Of a stretch of 44,489 bases of DNA, positions 6,701-15,779 are shown one piece after another (positions within the stretch are counted from its first letter, which is position 1; every line of letters starts with the position of its first letter). This DNA is from Thiomonas sp. (GTDB lineage: Bacteria > Pseudomonadota > Gammaproteobacteria > Burkholderiales > Burkholderiaceae_C), in assembly GCA_027311065.1 (NCBI GenBank), contig DAICZP010000018.1, forward strand, positions 1-44,489. Reading direction: 5' to 3'. A model generated the notes under the pieces. That model was given only the letters and a program-made list of their open reading frames with translations, did no database searches and was not told the DNA's origin. The translations under genes were made by a program, and so were the position numbers.

Positions 6701-8578
6701 ATGGCTGTCCTTACCTGTTCTGATCTGAGTCTTGCCTTTGGCCACGTGGCCTTGCTGGACCACGCCGCGTTCTCCCTCGAGGCCGGGGAGCGCGTCGGTC
6801 TCATCGGGCGTAATGGATCGGGAAAATCGTCGCTCCTGCGGATCCTGGCCGGCCTGGAGCAGCCCGACGATGGCGCCGTCCAGATGCAGCAGGGCGTACG
6901 TCAGGTGTTCGTGGCCCAGGAGGCGGCATTCGCATCCGACGCCCTGGTGTTCGACATCGTCTCCGAAGGTGTCGCCGAGGCGCGCGACTTGCGCGCGCGC
7001 TACGAAGTCCATGCCCCGGGCGATGACCTTGATGCGTTGCAGACACGTCTGGAGCTGCTCGATGGCTGGAACTGGGAGCAGCGCGTCACGCAGACGCTGC
7101 AGCGTCTGCATCTGGATGGTGCGGCGCGCGCGGGCGACCTCTCGGGTGGGTTGCACAAACGCGTCGCACTGGCGCGGGCCCTGGTGGCCGCGCCCGACCT
7201 GCTGTTGCTGGACGAACCGACCAACCACCTCGATCTGGACGCCATCCGCTGGCTCGAGGACCTGCTGGTGGGGTTCCGGGGCGGGGTCGTCCTGGTCACC
7301 CATGACCGCGCCTTCCTCGACGCGGTTTCCACCCGTATCGTCGAACTGGATCGGGGGATTCTGCGCAGTTATCCAGGACGGTTCAGCGCCTTCGAGGCGC
7401 GCAAGGCGCAGGAGCTTGCGGACGAGTCGCTGGCATGGGCGCGCGAGGACAAGCTCCTGGCGCAGGAGGAGGTCTGGATCCGCAAGGGGGTCGAGGCGCG
7501 GCGCACACGCAGCGTCGGCCGCGTGCAGCGACTCCAGGCCTTGCGCGCGCAGCGGGCGGCGCGCCGCGACGTGCTCGGACGGGTGCGTCTGGATGTCGAT
7601 CGGGGGGATGCCGGTGGACGCATCGTCGCCGACCTGCAGCATGTCGGCAAGCGCTTCGGCGACCGCGAGATCGTGCGTGATTTCTCCGCCACGATTCTGC
7701 GCGGTGACAAAGTGGGAATCATCGGGCCAAATGGTGCCGGGAAGACCACGCTGCTCAAGCTCATTCTCGGCGAACTCGAGCCCGACGCGGGCTCGGTGCG
7801 CCTCGGCAGCCGGATGCAGGTGGCGTACTTCGATCAGATGCGCGCCGCGCTCGACCCCGACGCCACCTTGGCAGACACCATCAGCCCGGGCAGCGAGTGG
7901 ATCGAGATCGGCGGTACGCGCAAGCACGTGATGAGCTATCTCGGCGACTTTCTGTTTGCCCCGGCGCGCGCCAACGCCCCCGTGCGTTCGCTGTCCGGAG
8001 GGGAGCGCAACCGGTTGTTGCTCGCCCGGTTGTTTGCGCGTCCGGCGAACCTGCTCGTGCTGGATGAACCCACCAACGACCTGGACATCGAGACCCTGGA
8101 GTTGCTGGAGCAGCTGCTGCAGGAATTTCCCGGGACGGTGTTCCTGGTCAGTCACGATCGCCGCTTCCTCGACAACGTCGTGACCAGCACGATCGTGTCC
8201 GAGTCCACGCCCGCAACCCCCGGCCTGTGGCGCGAATACGAAGGAGGCGTCGAGGATTGGTTGCGGCAGTCGATGCGTGCCGGGCTCCCCTCGGGGGCGA
8301 AACCCGAGCGCGCCGAATCCGCGCGGCAGGCGGCCGCGTCGGCACCGATGGCGGCGCGTCGCAAGCTCAGCTACAAGGAGCAGCGCGAACTGCAGGATCT
8401 TCCACGACGCATTGCAGAGCTCGAGGCCGAGCAGAAGTCGTTGGGGGCACGTTTGGCGGATCCGGTGTTGTACCGGGACGCGCCCCAGGAGATCGCCGCG
8501 CTGCAGGCGCGCTTTGGTGCCATCGACGAGGAATTGTCGCGCTTGCTGGAGCGCTGGGAAACGCTCGAGAATCCGTAG
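6701..8578 (+). CDS. uup: ABC-F family ATPase Uup
   Basis: ABC-F proteins have two ATPase domains and no membrane part; they act on ribosomes, and Uup also affects DNA precise excision and branched DNA. The 625-residue protein has Walker A GRNGSGKSS and signature LSGGLHKRVALARAL in domain 1, and GPNGAGKTT and LSGGERNRLLLARLF in domain 2. Between them is a charged linker (EDKLLAQEEVWIRKGVEARR) that fits the Uup P-site tRNA interaction motif. A C-terminal coiled coil (~residues 555-622) marks Uup among ABC-F types. ATG 6701 (MAVLTCSDLSLAFG) is preferred over GTG 6662. It runs against rlmH and away from maf, splitting a conserved gene block. Confidence 0.93.
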   Translation: MAVLTCSDLSLAFGHVALLDHAAFSLEAGERVGLIGRNGSGKSSLLRILAGLEQPDDGAVQMQQGVRQVFVAQEAAFASDALVFDIVSEGVAEARDLRARYEVHAPGDDLDALQTRLELLDGWNWEQRVTQTLQRLHLDGAARAGDLSGGLHKRVALARALVAAPDLLLLDEPTNHLDLDAIRWLEDLLVGFRGGVVLVTHDRAFLDAVSTRIVELDRGILRSYPGRFSAFEARKAQELADESLAWAREDKLLAQEEVWIRKGVEARRTRSVGRVQRLQALRAQRAARRDVLGRVRLDVDRGDAGGRIVADLQHVGKRFGDREIVRDFSATILRGDKVGIIGPNGAGKTTLLKLILGELEPDAGSVRLGSRMQVAYFDQMRAALDPDATLADTISPGSEWIEIGGTRKHVMSYLGDFLFAPARANAPVRSLSGGERNRLLLARLFARPANLLVLDEPTNDLDIETLELLEQLLQEFPGTVFLVSHDRRFLDNVVTSTIVSESTPATPGLWREYEGGVEDWLRQSMRAGLPSGAKPERAESARQAAASAPMAARRKLSYKEQRELQDLPRRIAELEAEQKSLGARLADPVLYRDAPQEIAALQARFGAIDEELSRLLERWETLENP

Positions 8579-8607
8579 CGAACTCCGGGAATGACGCCGG
8601 CCGGTGT

Positions 8608-9078
8608 TCAGGCGCGGTGATAGGGGTGGCCGTTCAGCAGGGTGTGGGCACGATAGAGTTGCTCCGCCACCAGGACTCGCACCAGACCGTGGGGCAGTGT
8701 CAGGTCCGACAGGCGTCGTCGCGCGTCGGCGCGTTGTTTGATGCGTGGCGCCAGGCCGTCAGCTCCGCCGATCAGCAGCGCGACGTCGCGTCCGCCCTGA
8801 CGCCAACGATCGAGTTCCCGCGCCAGCGACACCGACGTGAGGGGTTCCCCGTGTTCGTCAAGTGCGACCACGAATGCCCCCGGTGGCATCGCCGCGTCGA
8901 TGCGCTGCGCCTCGCGCTCCATGACCACTTCAGCGCTGATGCTCGACCCGCGGGCCTCGGCGCGAATTTCCTTCAGGATCAGCGGCGTTTCCGGCGGAAG
9001 CCGCTTGGCGTAGTCGGAAAATGCCTCATCCACCCACCCCGGCATGCGCTGGCCAACTGCGACAAGCCACAGCTTCAC
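8608..9078 (-). CDS. rlmH: 23S rRNA (pseudouridine1915-N3)-methyltransferase RlmH
   Basis: RlmH is a SPOUT-class enzyme that methylates pseudouridine 1915 of helix 69 on assembled ribosomes. The 156-residue protein (E. coli 155) reads VKLWLVAVGQRMPGWVDEAF at the start, with the SAM knot LLIGGADGL, LPHGLVRVLVAEQLYRA, and the invariant C-terminus HPYHRA. The first codon is GTG at 9078, overlapping the rsfS stop as GTGA; longer frames run into rsfS. It is the last gene of the hemF-nadD-rsfS-rlmH group before the convergent uup. Confidence 0.95.
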   Translation of the reverse strand: MKLWLVAVGQRMPGWVDEAFSDYAKRLPPETPLILKEIRAEARGSSISAEVVMEREAQRIDAAMPPGAFVVALDEHGEPLTSVSLARELDRWRQGGRDVALLIGGADGLAPRIKQRADARRRLSDLTLPHGLVRVLVAEQLYRAHTLLNGHPYHRA

Positions 9079-9683
9079 GAATTCGCAGTCGTCTTTCGCG
9101 CCGCCGGCGCCTTGCGAGCCGGCTTCGCCGAGCCCACCGTCGATGTCCGCGATTTCGCGGCTGTCGCGCGTGGTGCACCGGTCTTCGACGCTGCCGATTT
9201 CACGGGTGTTTTCTTGACTGCCGCGCTCTTCGCCGCCGGTTTTTTCGAGACAGGCCGCGTCGTGGCTGCGCTCCTCGTGGCGGATCCCCTGGCGGGTGGC
9301 CGGGCGGCACCGGCCGTCGTCGCCGGGCCGGTCGGTGGCTGCAGGCTCTTGAGGTGCACGGTCTTGCCACCCCAGATGTCTTCGAGTTTGTAGTAGGCGC
9401 GAATGACCGGCTGCATGATGTGAACCACGGCATCGCCACAATCGACCAGCACCCACTCGCCGCTGGCGTCCCCCTCCGGGCTTTTCACCGTTCCGCCCGC
9501 ATCCTTGACGCAGTCGCGCACGCTGGCCGCCAAGGCTCGGGTCTGGCGATTCGAGGTTCCGCTGGCGACGATCACGCGGTCGAAGAGGCTGGTCAATCCC
9601 TCGGTGTTGAAGACCTTGATGTCTTGCGCCTTCACGTTTTCCAGCGCATCGACGATGATGCGTTGCAGCTTGCGGATGTCCAT
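9075..9683 (-). CDS. rsfS: Ribosomal silencing factor RsfS with a long basic tail
   Basis: RsfS binds L14 (uL14) and blocks subunit joining in starvation. Residues 1-115 form the whole conserved domain (MDIRKLQRIIVDALENVKAQDI; FVIASGTS-like VIVASGTSNRQTRA; WVLVDCGDAVVHIM; YYKLEDIWG). The remaining ~86 residues (117-202) are almost only A, K, R, T, S and P, with 11 Lys, 8 Arg and no acidic residue, like histone H1 tails. E. coli RsfS is 105 residues, so this tail nearly doubles the protein. ATG 9683 is chosen because upstream codons to 9722 overlap nadD's end. nadD ends 7 bases upstream; the stop overlaps the rlmH GTG. Confidence 0.94.
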   Translation of the reverse strand: MDIRKLQRIIVDALENVKAQDIKVFNTEGLTSLFDRVIVASGTSNRQTRALAASVRDCVKDAGGTVKSPEGDASGEWVLVDCGDAVVHIMQPVIRAYYKLEDIWGGKTVHLKSLQPPTGPATTAGAARPPARGSATRSAATTRPVSKKPAAKSAAVKKTPVKSAASKTGAPRATAAKSRTSTVGSAKPARKAPAARKTTANS

Positions 9684-9690
9684 TCGGTTT

Positions 9691-10302
9691 TTAGTGGTTG
9701 GAATAAAGGTGATGTTGTTCAATATAGCGCGCGACGCGGGCCGGGACGAGATCGTCCACGGTCAGGCCTTGCGCACATCTCGCGCGAATGCGCGTGGCCG
9801 AGATGTCGCGGAGTGGCATCTCGATCGTGCTGACTGTGCGCGCACGCGCGCCCAGCGCCGCCGCCAGATCGGCTGCAACCCGCCATGGCTCTCCCGGGCG
9901 GGGCGCCACTGCAAGGTCCGCCAGATCCAGAATGTGGGTCCAGTCCTTCCAGGTCGTGAAGTTCAGCAGTTGATCGGCTCCGAGCAGCAGCGTGAACCGG
10001 GCATCCGGGTGTCGCGCCCGCAACGTGTTGAGGGTGTCGATGGTGTAGCTGTTGCCAGCGCGCGTCAACTCGACATCGCAGAGTTCCAGGCCCTTCTCGC
10101 CCGATATCGCCAACGCCACCATGGCACGCCGGTGTTCGGGCGAGGCACCCAGCGACGCGCGTTGCCACGGCGTGCGCGCGGGCACGAGCCAGACGGCGTC
10201 GAGGCCGAGGGTGCGGCGTGCGGCATGCGCGAGTTCGAGATGCGCGCGGTGCACAGGGTCGAAGCTGCCGCCGAGCAGGCCGATGGCGGCGTCAGCCCTC
10301 AT
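9691..10302 (-). CDS. nadD: Nicotinate-mononucleotide adenylyltransferase NadD
   Basis: NadD converts nicotinate mononucleotide and ATP to deamido-NAD in NAD synthesis. The 203-residue protein has the nucleotidyltransferase HxGH-type motif in the form GGSFDPVHRAHLELA, substrate residues in VWLVPARTPWQ, LLLGADQLLNFTTWKDW, and the second ATP motif ISATRIRA. It lies 10 bases after hemF and 7 bases before rsfS, all on the minus strand; nadD-rsfS is a widely conserved pair. Confidence 0.96.
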   Translation of the reverse strand: MRADAAIGLLGGSFDPVHRAHLELAHAARRTLGLDAVWLVPARTPWQRASLGASPEHRRAMVALAISGEKGLELCDVELTRAGNSYTIDTLNTLRARHPDARFTLLLGADQLLNFTTWKDWTHILDLADLAVAPRPGEPWRVAADLAAALGARARTVSTIEMPLRDISATRIRARCAQGLTVDDLVPARVARYIEQHHLYSNH

Positions 10303-10312
10303 GCCCCCAACC

Positions 10313-11224
10313 TCACGCGCCGATCCAGTCGCGCGGAGGGAGGAAGTCCTCGTAAAGCCGGGCTTCCGGTGTCTCCGGTTCCGGATGCCAGTCGTAGCGC
10401 CATTGTGCCACCGGGGGCATGGACATCAGGATGGATTCGGTGCGCCCACCCGATTGCAGCCCGAACAGCGTACCCCTGTCCCACACCAGGTTGAACTCGA
10501 CGTAACGACCGCGACGCAGCGCCTGAAACGCACGTTCACGTTCCCCGAACACCAGCGCGCGGCGGCGCTCGACGATGGGCATGTAGGCGCCGAGGAAGGC
10601 GTCGCCAACGGCACGCATCAACCTGAAGCCATCGTCAAAGTCCTGCCCGGTGTGGTCATCGAAAAAGATGCCACCGATGCCGCGGGCTTCCTTGCGATGC
10701 TTGAGGTAGAAATACATGTCGCACCACGCCTTGAAGCGGGGATGAAGCAGGGGATCGATGGCGTCGAGGGCCTGTTTGCAGCAGCGGTGAAAGTGGCGTG
10801 CATCGTCCTCGAATCCGTAATAGGGCGTGAGATCCATGCCACCACCGAACCACGCCACAGTTGGTCGACCCTCGGGGCGTGCGATGAGCATGCGTACATT
10901 CAGGTGCACGGTTGGCACGAACGGGTTGCGCGGATGCAGCACCAGGGAAACGCCCATCGCGTCGAATGGCGCGCCGGCCAGTTCTGGTCGGTGCTGTGTC
11001 GCCGATGGCGGAAGGTGGCGGCCGCGCACCGACGAAAAATTGCAGCCGCCGCGTTCGAACAGGTTTCCCTCCTCGATCACACTGGTTGCGCCGTCCCCTT
11101 GCAAGTCGTCTCCCGGTGGTCTGGTCCAGAGCTCGCGACGAAACGCCACGCCGTCAGCCGCCTCCAGGGCCTCGAGGATCCGGCCCTGCAGGCCGAGCAG
11201 ATAGGAACGGACGTCGGTGTGCAT
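10313..11224 (-). CDS. hemF: Oxygen-dependent coproporphyrinogen III oxidase
   Basis: HemF oxidatively decarboxylates coproporphyrinogen III to protoporphyrinogen IX with O2 in heme synthesis. The 303-residue protein shows the family's [20 protein letters not shown] block, [26 protein letters not shown], and [31 protein letters not shown] 11224 ([13 protein letters not shown]) gives normal length; longer frames run into mltD. Its presence implies aerobic or microaerobic heme synthesis. It follows mltD after 62 bases and heads the hemF-nadD-rsfS-rlmH run. Confidence 0.97.
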   Translation of the reverse strand: MHTDVRSYLLGLQGRILEALEAADGVAFRRELWTRPPGDDLQGDGATSVIEEGNLFERGGCNFSSVRGRHLPPSATQHRPELAGAPFDAMGVSLVLHPRNPFVPTVHLNVRMLIARPEGRPTVAWFGGGMDLTPYYGFEDDARHFHRCCKQALDAIDPLLHPRFKAWCDMYFYLKHRKEARGIGGIFFDDHTGQDFDDGFRLMRAVGDAFLGAYMPIVERRRALVFGERERAFQALRRGRYVEFNLVWDRGTLFGLQSGGRTESILMSMPPVAQWRYDWHPEPETPEARLYEDFLPPRDWIGA

Positions 11225-11286
11225 CGGGGTCGCGCGAATGGGGTCAGGCGTGCGGGGCGCAAGGCCCCGGGGTGAACATCGGATGA

Positions 11287-12963
11287 TCAGCGCTGCGCGA
11301 CGCGCACGTGGTGGCGGGCGGACGCGCGCATGGTGGCGCGCAATCCGTGGATGCGCCGGGTCTTGAATCGGGTCGACGCCACCACCACATGCCGCGCGTG
11401 CCGCAGATGCACGGCATGGCGGACATGTCGGGAGGCCACGAGCACGCGACGGCCACGATGGGCAGGCGCACGCCTGCTTGCGCGCGGCGGGGTATGGACA
11501 AACACCACCACCATGGCATGTCGCTTGAAGTGCGTCGATGGGCCGACGTGGTTCCAGCGGGCGACTTCGTCCGCGCGCAGGTGGAAGCGACGCGCGATGC
11601 TGGCGGGTGTATCGCGCAGTCCGGCGCGCACGTGCAGCCTCCGGCCAGGTGGACGCGCTGGCGCGAGCGCAAGCACGGCGTTTTGCGCGACATTGGCGCT
11701 GACGTCGCGGTCGTCCTCCGGGGACTTCGGGATCAGCAGCGTCGACCCGGCCTTCACCAGGGTGCGCGGCGGAATGCCATTGACGCCGCGCAGGGTCGCC
11801 TCGCTGAGGTGCAGGGTCCGGGCCAGTTCCGAGGGTGAGGTGGTGGCGCGCACGGTGTATGCGGTCCAACTGGCAAGCGGCGCGTCGCGGGAGGCAAGGG
11901 CCTGTTCGAACGCCGTCGCATTGTCGTAGGGAAGCAGCAGACGCGGCTTGGTGGCAGCCAGGATCACCGGCTTGCGGAACGAGGGATTCAGCGCGCGGAA
12001 TTCACCGACGGAGATGTTGGCGAGCCTGGCAGCGACGTCCACATCGATGTCCTGCTGCACCGTGAGGATCTTGAAATAAGGATGATCCGGGATATCAGGC
12101 AGCGTGATGCCGTATTTTGCCGGGTTTTCGATGATGTCCTTCACCGCTTGCAGCTTCGGGTAATAGTTCCGCGTCTCGGCCGGCATGTTCAGGCTGGCGT
12201 AGTCGGTTGGAAGTCCGCGCGCCTGGTTGGCGGCGACCGCCCGCTGCACGCCGCCTTCGCCCCAGTTGTAGGCTGCCAGGGCCAGTTGCCAGTCGCCGAA
12301 CATGGCATGCAGCTTGGTCAGGTAGTCCAGGGCCGCACGCGTCGAAGCCAGCACGTCACGACGCCCATCCTGGAACATGGTCTGCTGCAGGTTGTAGTGC
12401 TTCCCGGTGCTGGGAATGAACTGCCACATGCCGGAGGCTTTCGCGGTCGACAGCGCATCAGGATTGAACGCGCTTTCGACGAACGGCAGCAATGCCAGCT
12501 CCGTGGGCAGCCCGCGTCGCTGCACTTCCTGGAGGATGTAGAACATGTACTTGCGCGAGCGCTCGGTCATCCGTGCGACATAGTCCGGACGCGCGCTGTA
12601 CCACTGGATCCATTGCTCGACATACGGCGTCATCCTGGGGTCTTGCATGTCGGGCACGGCAAACCCGGCGCGAACACGTTCCCAGATGTTTCCGTAGTGC
12701 ACCTCCGCGTCGTTGGCCGCCTGTGCCGCGGCGCGCAGTTCCATCGCATCATCGGCGTCGATCTGCTCCTGGTTCGGCGGAGTCGGGGACCCGGCGACCT
12801 CGGTCCGTGGCGCTGCATCCGTGGTGGAGGAGGTGGTTGCTGCGGCGCCGGCCCGTGCGCCGGAGGACTGCGGGGTGATCGCGCAACCCGCCATCGCGCC
12901 CAGAGCAATGGCAAGCGCCCAGATTCTCAGTCCTCGCAAATCCACCATCCTGTCAGTCTCCAA
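11287..12963 (-). CDS. mltD: Membrane-bound lytic murein transglycosylase D
   Basis: MltD cleaves peptidoglycan glycan strands to 1,6-anhydro products. The 558-residue protein has a lipoprotein signal with lipobox AMAGC, a low-complexity linker, then an SLT domain with catalytic Glu in [27 protein letters not shown] and [13 protein letters not shown]. Two LysM-like repeats follow ([20 protein letters not shown]...; [29 protein letters not shown]). Residues 487-558 are a His/Arg-rich tail (10 His in 72). ATG 12948 (MVDLRGLR), with GGAG about 10 bases upstream, is an equally good or better start than 12963. It lies 6-21 bases after gloB and is probably cotranscribed with it. Confidence 0.93.
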   Translation of the reverse strand: METDRMVDLRGLRIWALAIALGAMAGCAITPQSSGARAGAAATTSSTTDAAPRTEVAGSPTPPNQEQIDADDAMELRAAAQAANDAEVHYGNIWERVRAGFAVPDMQDPRMTPYVEQWIQWYSARPDYVARMTERSRKYMFYILQEVQRRGLPTELALLPFVESAFNPDALSTAKASGMWQFIPSTGKHYNLQQTMFQDGRRDVLASTRAALDYLTKLHAMFGDWQLALAAYNWGEGGVQRAVAANQARGLPTDYASLNMPAETRNYYPKLQAVKDIIENPAKYGITLPDIPDHPYFKILTVQQDIDVDVAARLANISVGEFRALNPSFRKPVILAATKPRLLLPYDNATAFEQALASRDAPLASWTAYTVRATTSPSELARTLHLSEATLRGVNGIPPRTLVKAGSTLLIPKSPEDDRDVSANVAQNAVLALAPARPPGRRLHVRAGLRDTPASIARRFHLRADEVARWNHVGPSTHFKRHAMVVVFVHTPPRASRRAPAHRGRRVLVASRHVRHAVHLRHARHVVVASTRFKTRRIHGLRATMRASARHHVRVAQR

Positions 12964-12969
12964 CGCAAC

Positions 12970-13731
12970 TCAACATTGATCTTTCCACCCGCGCAGCCAG
13001 GCAAATGCTTCAACCCGGTCCACAGGAAGTCGTCCCGCACGCATCGCAAGCGACTGCCGGACGGCATCGGTATGCACACGCAAAAACGGGTTTACCAGCA
13101 ACTCCTGCCCGATCGTACCCGGCAGCGTGGGCGCATCGTCCGCCCGTCGTTGCTCGCACCATGTCGTGTACGACGCCATGTCTGCGTTCTCCGGTTCAAC
13201 CCGCCGCGCGAATTGTAGATTGCTCAGCGTGTACTCATGCGCGCAATGCACTTTCGTATGTGCGGGCAATGCCGCCAGACGTTCGAGCGAGCCCAGCATT
13301 TGCGCCGGCGAGCCCTCGAACAGGCGTCCGCACCCGGCGGAGAACAAAGTGTCTCCGCAAAACAGGGCATCAGCGCCTGCGTAGGCAACGTGGCCCAGGG
13401 TGTGACCGGGAACATGCATCACCTCGAACATGACATCCATGCCGGGGGGCTGGATGCGGTCACCGTCGCGCACCGCATGCGTGCGGCCGGGGATCGGCTC
13501 ATCCGCGGGACCCCAGACCGGGACCCGTTGACGGTCCAGCAGCGGGACGATGCCATCCGTGTGGTCGCGGTGGTGGTGGGTGACTAGAATGCCTGCAAGT
13601 TGCAGGCCCTGTGACTCGCAGGCCGCCACGACCGGCGCGGCAGCCCCCGGATCCACGACCAGCGCCCGGCGCCCGTCGTGAACCAGCCAGAGATAGTTAT
13701 CGCGAAAAGCGCGCAGCGCGACGATATGCAT
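12970..13731 (-). CDS. gloB: Hydroxyacylglutathione hydrolase (glyoxalase II)
   Basis: GloB hydrolyses S-D-lactoylglutathione to lactate and glutathione, finishing methylglyoxal detoxification. The 253-residue protein has the metallo-beta-lactamase Zn motif THHHRDHTDG, further metal ligands in VMHVPGHTLGH and FCGDTLFSAGCGR, and the glutathione-site segment KVHCAHEYTLSNLQFA. ATG 13731 ([17 protein letters not shown]) fits the family start; the frame remains open to 13857 inside the neighbouring gene. The start codon shares the palindrome ATGCAT with the start of the divergent methyltransferase. Confidence 0.96.
   Translation of the reverse strand: MHIVALRAFRDNYLWLVHDGRRALVVDPGAAAPVVAACESQGLQLAGILVTHHHRDHTDGIVPLLDRQRVPVWGPADEPIPGRTHAVRDGDRIQPPGMDVMFEVMHVPGHTLGHVAYAGADALFCGDTLFSAGCGRLFEGSPAQMLGSLERLAALPAHTKVHCAHEYTLSNLQFARRVEPENADMASYTTWCEQRRADDAPTLPGTIGQELLVNPFLRVHTDAVRQSLAMRAGRLPVDRVEAFAWLRGWKDQC
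13726..13731. other. Shared ATGCAT: overlapping divergent start codons
   Basis: ATGCAT reads as ATG on both strands. It holds the most likely start of the methyltransferase (plus, 13726) and the start of gloB (minus, 13731). If both starts are right there is no intergenic space, and each gene's promoter and ribosome binding site lie inside the other's coding region. The alternative for the plus gene is an ATG at 13678, deeper in gloB. Confidence 0.6.
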
Positions 13732-14508
13732 GTAAGCCCCGAGGTCAGCGCGAGTATAGGTCTCCACGACTGGTTGCAGACTCCGCCGGGGAAGTATGTT
13801 CTCGCCTGGGAGCAGGCGCAGGTGGACCGCGCCGTTTCCGACATCTTTGGCTTCCACGCGCTGCAGCTTGGCTGCGCACCGCTACGGGCACTGCATCACA
13901 ACCGCATGCCGCATCAGTGGCTGGCGTGCGAGAACGCCGGGGCAGCGTCGCACACGGATTGCGCCCTGGCGTGCGATTTCACCGACTTGCCGTTCGCCAC
14001 GCAGAGCCTGGATCTTGTCGTGCTTCCGCATGCCCTCGAGCTTGTATCCGACCCCCACGCGTGTCTGCGCGAGGTGGATCGGGTTCTGGTGGCCGGAGGG
14101 TACGTGGTGATCACGGGCTTCAATGCGTTCAGCTTGTGGGGCGCGCGGCAGGCGCTGGCGCGCATCGGCGCTTCGATGGTGCTGCCACAGCATGGTGAAC
14201 TGATTTCGCCGCGTCGTGTACGTGATTGGTTCAAGCTCCTGAGCTTCGAGGTCACGGCAGGGCGCTATGGCTGTTACCGTCCTGCGGTGCGCACGCAGTC
14301 CTGGCTCGATCGCTGGAATTTTCTCGAGAAGGCAGGCGACCGCTGGTGGCCGGTGTTCGGTGCCGCCTATGTGATGGTCGCCACCAAGCGCGTGCGCTCG
14401 ATGCGTCTCGTCGGGCGCGCCTGGTCGGGCCAGGCGCGCAAGGCGCGTGTGGCGCCGCCCGTCGCACACGGGCGGCATGTCCCTTTTTCAATGCAGGATC
14501 CCTCCTGA
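13726..14508 (+). CDS. Class I SAM-dependent methyltransferase
   Basis: The 260-residue protein is of the methyltransferase type that sits beside gloB and rnhA in many betaproteobacteria. It begins [21 protein letters not shown]; the Rossmann part has a degenerate motif I ([14 protein letters not shown]), then [23 protein letters not shown] (motifs II/III) and [21 protein letters not shown]. The C-terminal part ([29 protein letters not shown]) matches the same group. Substrate unknown. ATG 13726 gives a sensible N-terminus; ATG 13678 would add 16 residues encoded antisense to gloB. The stop overlaps the rnhA start by one base (TGATG). Confidence 0.85.
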   Translation: MHVSPEVSASIGLHDWLQTPPGKYVLAWEQAQVDRAVSDIFGFHALQLGCAPLRALHHNRMPHQWLACENAGAASHTDCALACDFTDLPFATQSLDLVVLPHALELVSDPHACLREVDRVLVAGGYVVITGFNAFSLWGARQALARIGASMVLPQHGELISPRRVRDWFKLLSFEVTAGRYGCYRPAVRTQSWLDRWNFLEKAGDRWWPVFGAAYVMVATKRVRSMRLVGRAWSGQARKARVAPPVAHGRHVPFSMQDPS

Positions 14509-15002
14509 TGACCAGTAAAACGATCGACGGTGCGCAAGGCACCGAAGCTGCAGCGCCGGCAACGCGGCATGTCGTGCGCGCCTACACCGACGGCGCGTGC
14601 CGCGGCAATCCCGGACCCGGGGGCTGGGGTGTGCTGCTCGAATCCCAGGGACGAAACAAGGAATTGTTTGGGGGTGAAACAGCCACCACCAACAACCGCA
14701 TGGAGTTGATGGCGGCGATCATGGCGCTCGAGTCGTTGCGTGGTCCGTGCGAGGTCGAGCTGTTCACCGACTCCCAGTACGTCATGAAGGGCATCACCGA
14801 ATGGATTGGAGGCTGGAAATCGCGGGGGTGGAAAACCGCGGATCGGCGTCCGGTCAAGAACGTCGACCTATGGATGCGCCTCGATCTGGCGCGGGCAGCG
14901 CACGCCGTACGTTGGAACTGGGTGCGCGGCCATCAAGGGCACCCGGGCAACGAAGCGGCGGACGTGCTGGCCAACCGCGGCGTCGACCAGATCCTGCGTT
15001 GA
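14508..15002 (+). CDS. rnhA: Ribonuclease HI
   Basis: RNase HI degrades RNA in RNA-DNA hybrids such as R-loops and primers. The 164-residue protein has the catalytic acidic residues in [35 protein letters not shown] and [12 protein letters not shown], and the conserved His in [10 protein letters not shown]. The lysine-rich handle region [19 protein letters not shown] is intact. About 20 extra residues precede the domain. ATG 14508 overlaps the upstream stop (TGATG), indicating coupling. It is followed by dnaQ, the usual partner. Confidence 0.97.
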   Translation: MTSKTIDGAQGTEAAAPATRHVVRAYTDGACRGNPGPGGWGVLLESQGRNKELFGGETATTNNRMELMAAIMALESLRGPCEVELFTDSQYVMKGITEWIGGWKSRGWKTADRRPVKNVDLWMRLDLARAAHAVRWNWVRGHQGHPGNEAADVLANRGVDQILR

Positions 15003-15044
15003 CGGCCGTTCACGACAACAACCCCACCGCGCATTGCAAATCCG

Positions 15045-15752
15045 ATGACACGTCAGATCATTCTCGACACCGAAACCACCGGCCTGAATCCGAACGCGGG
15101 CGACCGGATCATCGAAGTCGCTGCGGTCGAGCTGGTGCGGCGCCGACCCACGGGCGCGCACTTTCAGCGTTATGTCAACCCACAGCGTCCAAGTCACCCT
15201 GACGCGCTTCGGGTGCATGGGCTGACGGAAGAGTTCCTCGCCGACAAACCCTTATTCGGTCATGTCGTGGCGGATTTACTCGCGTTCGTCCGCGACGCCG
15301 AGATCATCATCCACAATGCGGCGTTCGACGTCGGCTTTCTCGACGCGGAGCTCGAGCGCCTGGGTCTGCCTCCGTTCGAGCAGCATTGCGGAGGGATCAC
15401 CGATTCGCTGGCGCTGGCACGCGCGCAATTCCCCGGCAAGTTCAACAGCCTCGATGCGCTTTGCAAGCGCTTTGGCATCGACAACAGCAGGCGCACCGTG
15501 CACGGTGCGCTGCTCGACGCCGAACTCCTCGCCGAAGTCTATGTCTGGCTCACGCGCGGGCAGGACAGTCTTGCGATGGAACTCGATGCACCGCCGCAAT
15601 CCCTGGATGCAGCCGGTGTCGATTTTGCCAGCGCGACACTGCCCCGGATCATGGCCACGCCGGAGGAGATCGGGCAGCACGAGGCGATTTTGCGCGCGCT
15701 TGAAAAATCGGCGGCGGACGGTTCGGTGTGGAAACCGTCTTCCCAAAATTGA
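15045..15752 (+). CDS. dnaQ: DNA polymerase III epsilon subunit (proofreading exonuclease)
   Basis: DnaQ is the 3'-5' proofreading exonuclease of Pol III core. The 235-residue protein has Exo I (ILDTETTGLNP), Exo II (IIHNAAFDVGFLDAEL), and Exo III-epsilon (HGALLDAELLAEVYVWLT) motifs, with all four acidic ligands and the catalytic His. The C-terminal ~55 residues would bind the polymerase subunit alpha. It follows rnhA by 42 bases, and its last codons overlap the promoter region of tRNA-Val. Confidence 0.96.
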   Translation: MTRQIILDTETTGLNPNAGDRIIEVAAVELVRRRPTGAHFQRYVNPQRPSHPDALRVHGLTEEFLADKPLFGHVVADLLAFVRDAEIIIHNAAFDVGFLDAELERLGLPPFEQHCGGITDSLALARAQFPGKFNSLDALCKRFGIDNSRRTVHGALLDAELLAEVYVWLTRGQDSLAMELDAPPQSLDAAGVDFASATLPRIMATPEEIGQHEAILRALEKSAADGSVWKPSSQN

Positions 15753-15760
15753 GTTTTCTA

Positions 15761-15769
15761 TGGCATAAT
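15761..15769 (+). promoter_or_regulatory. Extended -10 promoter of tRNA-Val
   Basis: TGGCATAAT is a TGn-extended -10 element (CATAAT, five of six matches). It lies 11 bases before the tRNA 5' end, followed by a GC-rich discriminator (TGGGGC), which is typical of growth-rate-controlled stable RNA promoters. No good -35 hexamer is seen at normal spacing. It begins 9 bases after the dnaQ stop. Confidence 0.5.
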
Positions 15770-15779
15770 TTGGGGCTTC

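Noticed and set aside
6683-8155. A 490-codon open frame opposite uup
   Set aside because: Antisense to a full ABC-F gene with all ATPase motifs; no family resemblance.
13678-13725. Upstream ATG for the methyltransferase
   Set aside because: It would add 16 residues encoded antisense to the conserved gloB N-terminus and unlike the family; the ATG at 13726 is more natural.
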